A stretch of 64,000 nt of DNA. Source: Alphaproteobacteria bacterium. GTDB taxonomy: Bacteria; Pseudomonadota; Alphaproteobacteria; VGDZ01. The DNA lies in NCBI GenBank assembly GCA_016869515.1, contig VGDZ01000005.1, positions 1 to 64,000 on the forward strand. The letters run 5' to 3'. The notes under the pieces are model-generated. The model ran no database searches. It was not told the origin of the DNA and saw only the letters and a program-made list of their open reading frames with translations. Shown here piece after piece: positions 62,564 through 64,000 of this stretch; the stretch's first letter is position 1; each line of letters opens with the position of its first letter. Made by a program: the position numbers and the translations under genes.

Positions 62564-63376
62564 ATGCGTCGGCTTGCGATTCTGGCGTTGGCGATCGGCC
62601 TGGTTTCGGCCACGATGGCGGCCGAGCGCGAGCCGGTCGATCTCGAATTGGTGCTGGCGATCGACGTGTCCGGTTCGATCGACATGGAAGAAGCGCGGCT
62701 GCAGCGGCAGGGCTATGCCGACGCCATGCGCCATCCCGACGTGATCTCGGCCATCCGCGGTGGCGAGTACCAGAAGATCGCGGTCAGCTATTTCGAATGG
62801 GCCGACGACTACCACAAGTACCAAGTGCTGGAATGGGTGGCGGTCGGCGATCGCGCCAGCGCCGAGCTCTGGGCCGCGGCCTTGCTTGACGCCCCGACGC
62901 GACCTGGGCGGCGGACCTCGATTTCGGGCGCGATCGACTACGCCATGCCGCTTTACGACCGCAATCCCTTCGTCGGCCGGCGCAAGGTGCTGGACATCTC
63001 GGGCGATGGACCCAACAACTCGGGACGCATCGTCACCTTGGCGCGCGACGCGGCCTTGGCCAAGGGCATCACCATCAACGGCCTACCGATCATCAACGAT
63101 CGGCTCAACCCGGGCGGTTTCCCGGTGATGAAGGATCTCGATGTCTATTTCGAGGGCTGCGTCATCGGCGGGCCCGGCGCCTTCGTAGTGGTGGCCGAGA
63201 ACTTCGCCGCCTTCGGCCAGGCGGTGCGCAAGAAGCTGATTCTGGAGATCGCCAACCGCCAGCCCAGCCCCTGGGATCGACCGGCGCGGTTCAGGCGGGC
63301 GAGTTACGCCGGCGGCTGCGACATCGGCGAGCGCCAGAGCCGCGATTTCTGGCAGCGCCGGTGGGGCCCAAACTGA
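62564..63376 (+). CDS. DUF1194 VWA-like secreted protein
   Basis: Signal peptide MRRLAILALAIGLVSATMA; VDLELVLAIDVSGSIDMEEARLQRQGYA. Confidence 0.9.
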   Translation: MRRLAILALAIGLVSATMAAEREPVDLELVLAIDVSGSIDMEEARLQRQGYADAMRHPDVISAIRGGEYQKIAVSYFEWADDYHKYQVLEWVAVGDRASAELWAAALLDAPTRPGRRTSISGAIDYAMPLYDRNPFVGRRKVLDISGDGPNNSGRIVTLARDAALAKGITINGLPIINDRLNPGGFPVMKDLDVYFEGCVIGGPGAFVVVAENFAAFGQAVRKKLILEIANRQPSPWDRPARFRRASYAGGCDIGERQSRDFWQRRWGPN

Positions 63377-64000
63377 TCCTGACCAGGGTCGCGGCGGTTT
63401 TGGCGATCGGCCTGGGCACGGGTTTGGCCGCCGCGCAAGATATGGTTCCCGTCACCGCCGTCGGCGGCCAAGTCATCGCCGGCTATGTCTTTCGCCCCGC
63501 GGGCACCGGGCCGTTTCCGGCCGTTGTCGGCATGCACGGCTGCAGCGGCCTGACGCGCGATGACGGCATGCGTCTGTCGTTTCGGGTCTGGGCCGAGCTG
63601 CTTGCCGCCAATGGCTATGTCGTGCTGATGCTCGACAGTTTCCGGCCGCGCGGCTTTTTGGGCGAATGCGATCCCCGCAACGCCAGGATCTCGCGCGATC
63701 TGGTGCGGCCCCGCGACGCCTATGGCGGCCTGCTCTGGCTGCAGGGCCGGTCCTGGGTCAAGCCGGACCGCATCGCCTTGATCGGCTGGTCGCATGGCGG
63801 CGGCTCGGCGCTCTACGCCCTCGGCGGCGGCAGCCCGGTCGACGCCGCCGATCTGCCGCGCGGCGGCTTCGCCGCGGCGGTGTTGTTCTATCCAAGCCCC
63901 TGCAACCAAGCCAGCCATGGCAGCCGCTATCGGCCGGCGGTTCCGCTGCTGGTGTTGCTGGGCGCCAACGACATGTCGGTTCCTTCCTCGCCCTGCGAAT
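63361..64000 (+). CDS. Dienelactone hydrolase-like alpha/beta hydrolase, truncated by right edge
   Basis: GTG at 63361: VGPKLILTRVAAVLAIGLGTGLAAAQDMVPV...PAVVGMHGCSGLTRDDG...IALIGWSHGGGSALYAL; absent from ORF track because it is open at the edge. Confidence 0.8.
   Translation, partial: MGPKLILTRVAAVLAIGLGTGLAAAQDMVPVTAVGGQVIAGYVFRPAGTGPFPAVVGMHGCSGLTRDDGMRLSFRVWAELLAANGYVVLMLDSFRPRGFLGECDPRNARISRDLVRPRDAYGGLLWLQGRSWVKPDRIALIGWSHGGGSALYALGGGSPVDAADLPRGGFAAAVLFYPSPCNQASHGSRYRPAVPLLVLLGANDMSVPSSPCE

Overview
This is a GC-rich chromosomal window from an alphaproteobacterium, probably Rhodospirillales-like (inferred from gene order and protein character). It is mostly densely packed core genes: dusB-ntrB-ntrC-ntrY-ntrX-trkA-(methyltransferase)-dat-hfq-hflX; ispDF-pgpA-cinA(C); lipA-lpd-pdhC-pdhB-pdhA-ftsB; eno; trpDC; tpiA-secG-pyrG; a LIV-type ABC transporter; and copA-cueR-copZ. 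There are two tRNAs (Arg-TCT, Pro-TGG). I saw no rRNA, CRISPR array, transposase or prophage. The most interesting signals are small or non-coding. (1) Three 59-bp palindromic elements share a terminal stem, a 3-nt asymmetric bulge and an inner stem. One forms the 3' end of cinA; two lie in tandem at 62368-62500. (2) A perfect FNR/FixK-type dyad (TTGATCTGAATCAA) precedes an unannotated 30-aa single-TM ORF (62275-62367), which is followed directly by the tandem palindromes. (3) Two CueR-type promoters with 19-bp spacers precede copA and copZ, both placing the start codon 7 nt after the -10, which implies leaderless transcripts. (4) A receiver / His-less Hpt / receiver module runs co-directionally into a MoxR-VWA-CysQ gene string. 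(5) A HicB-like domain is fused to a transmembrane segment. All assignments come from reading the sequence; no database search was run.
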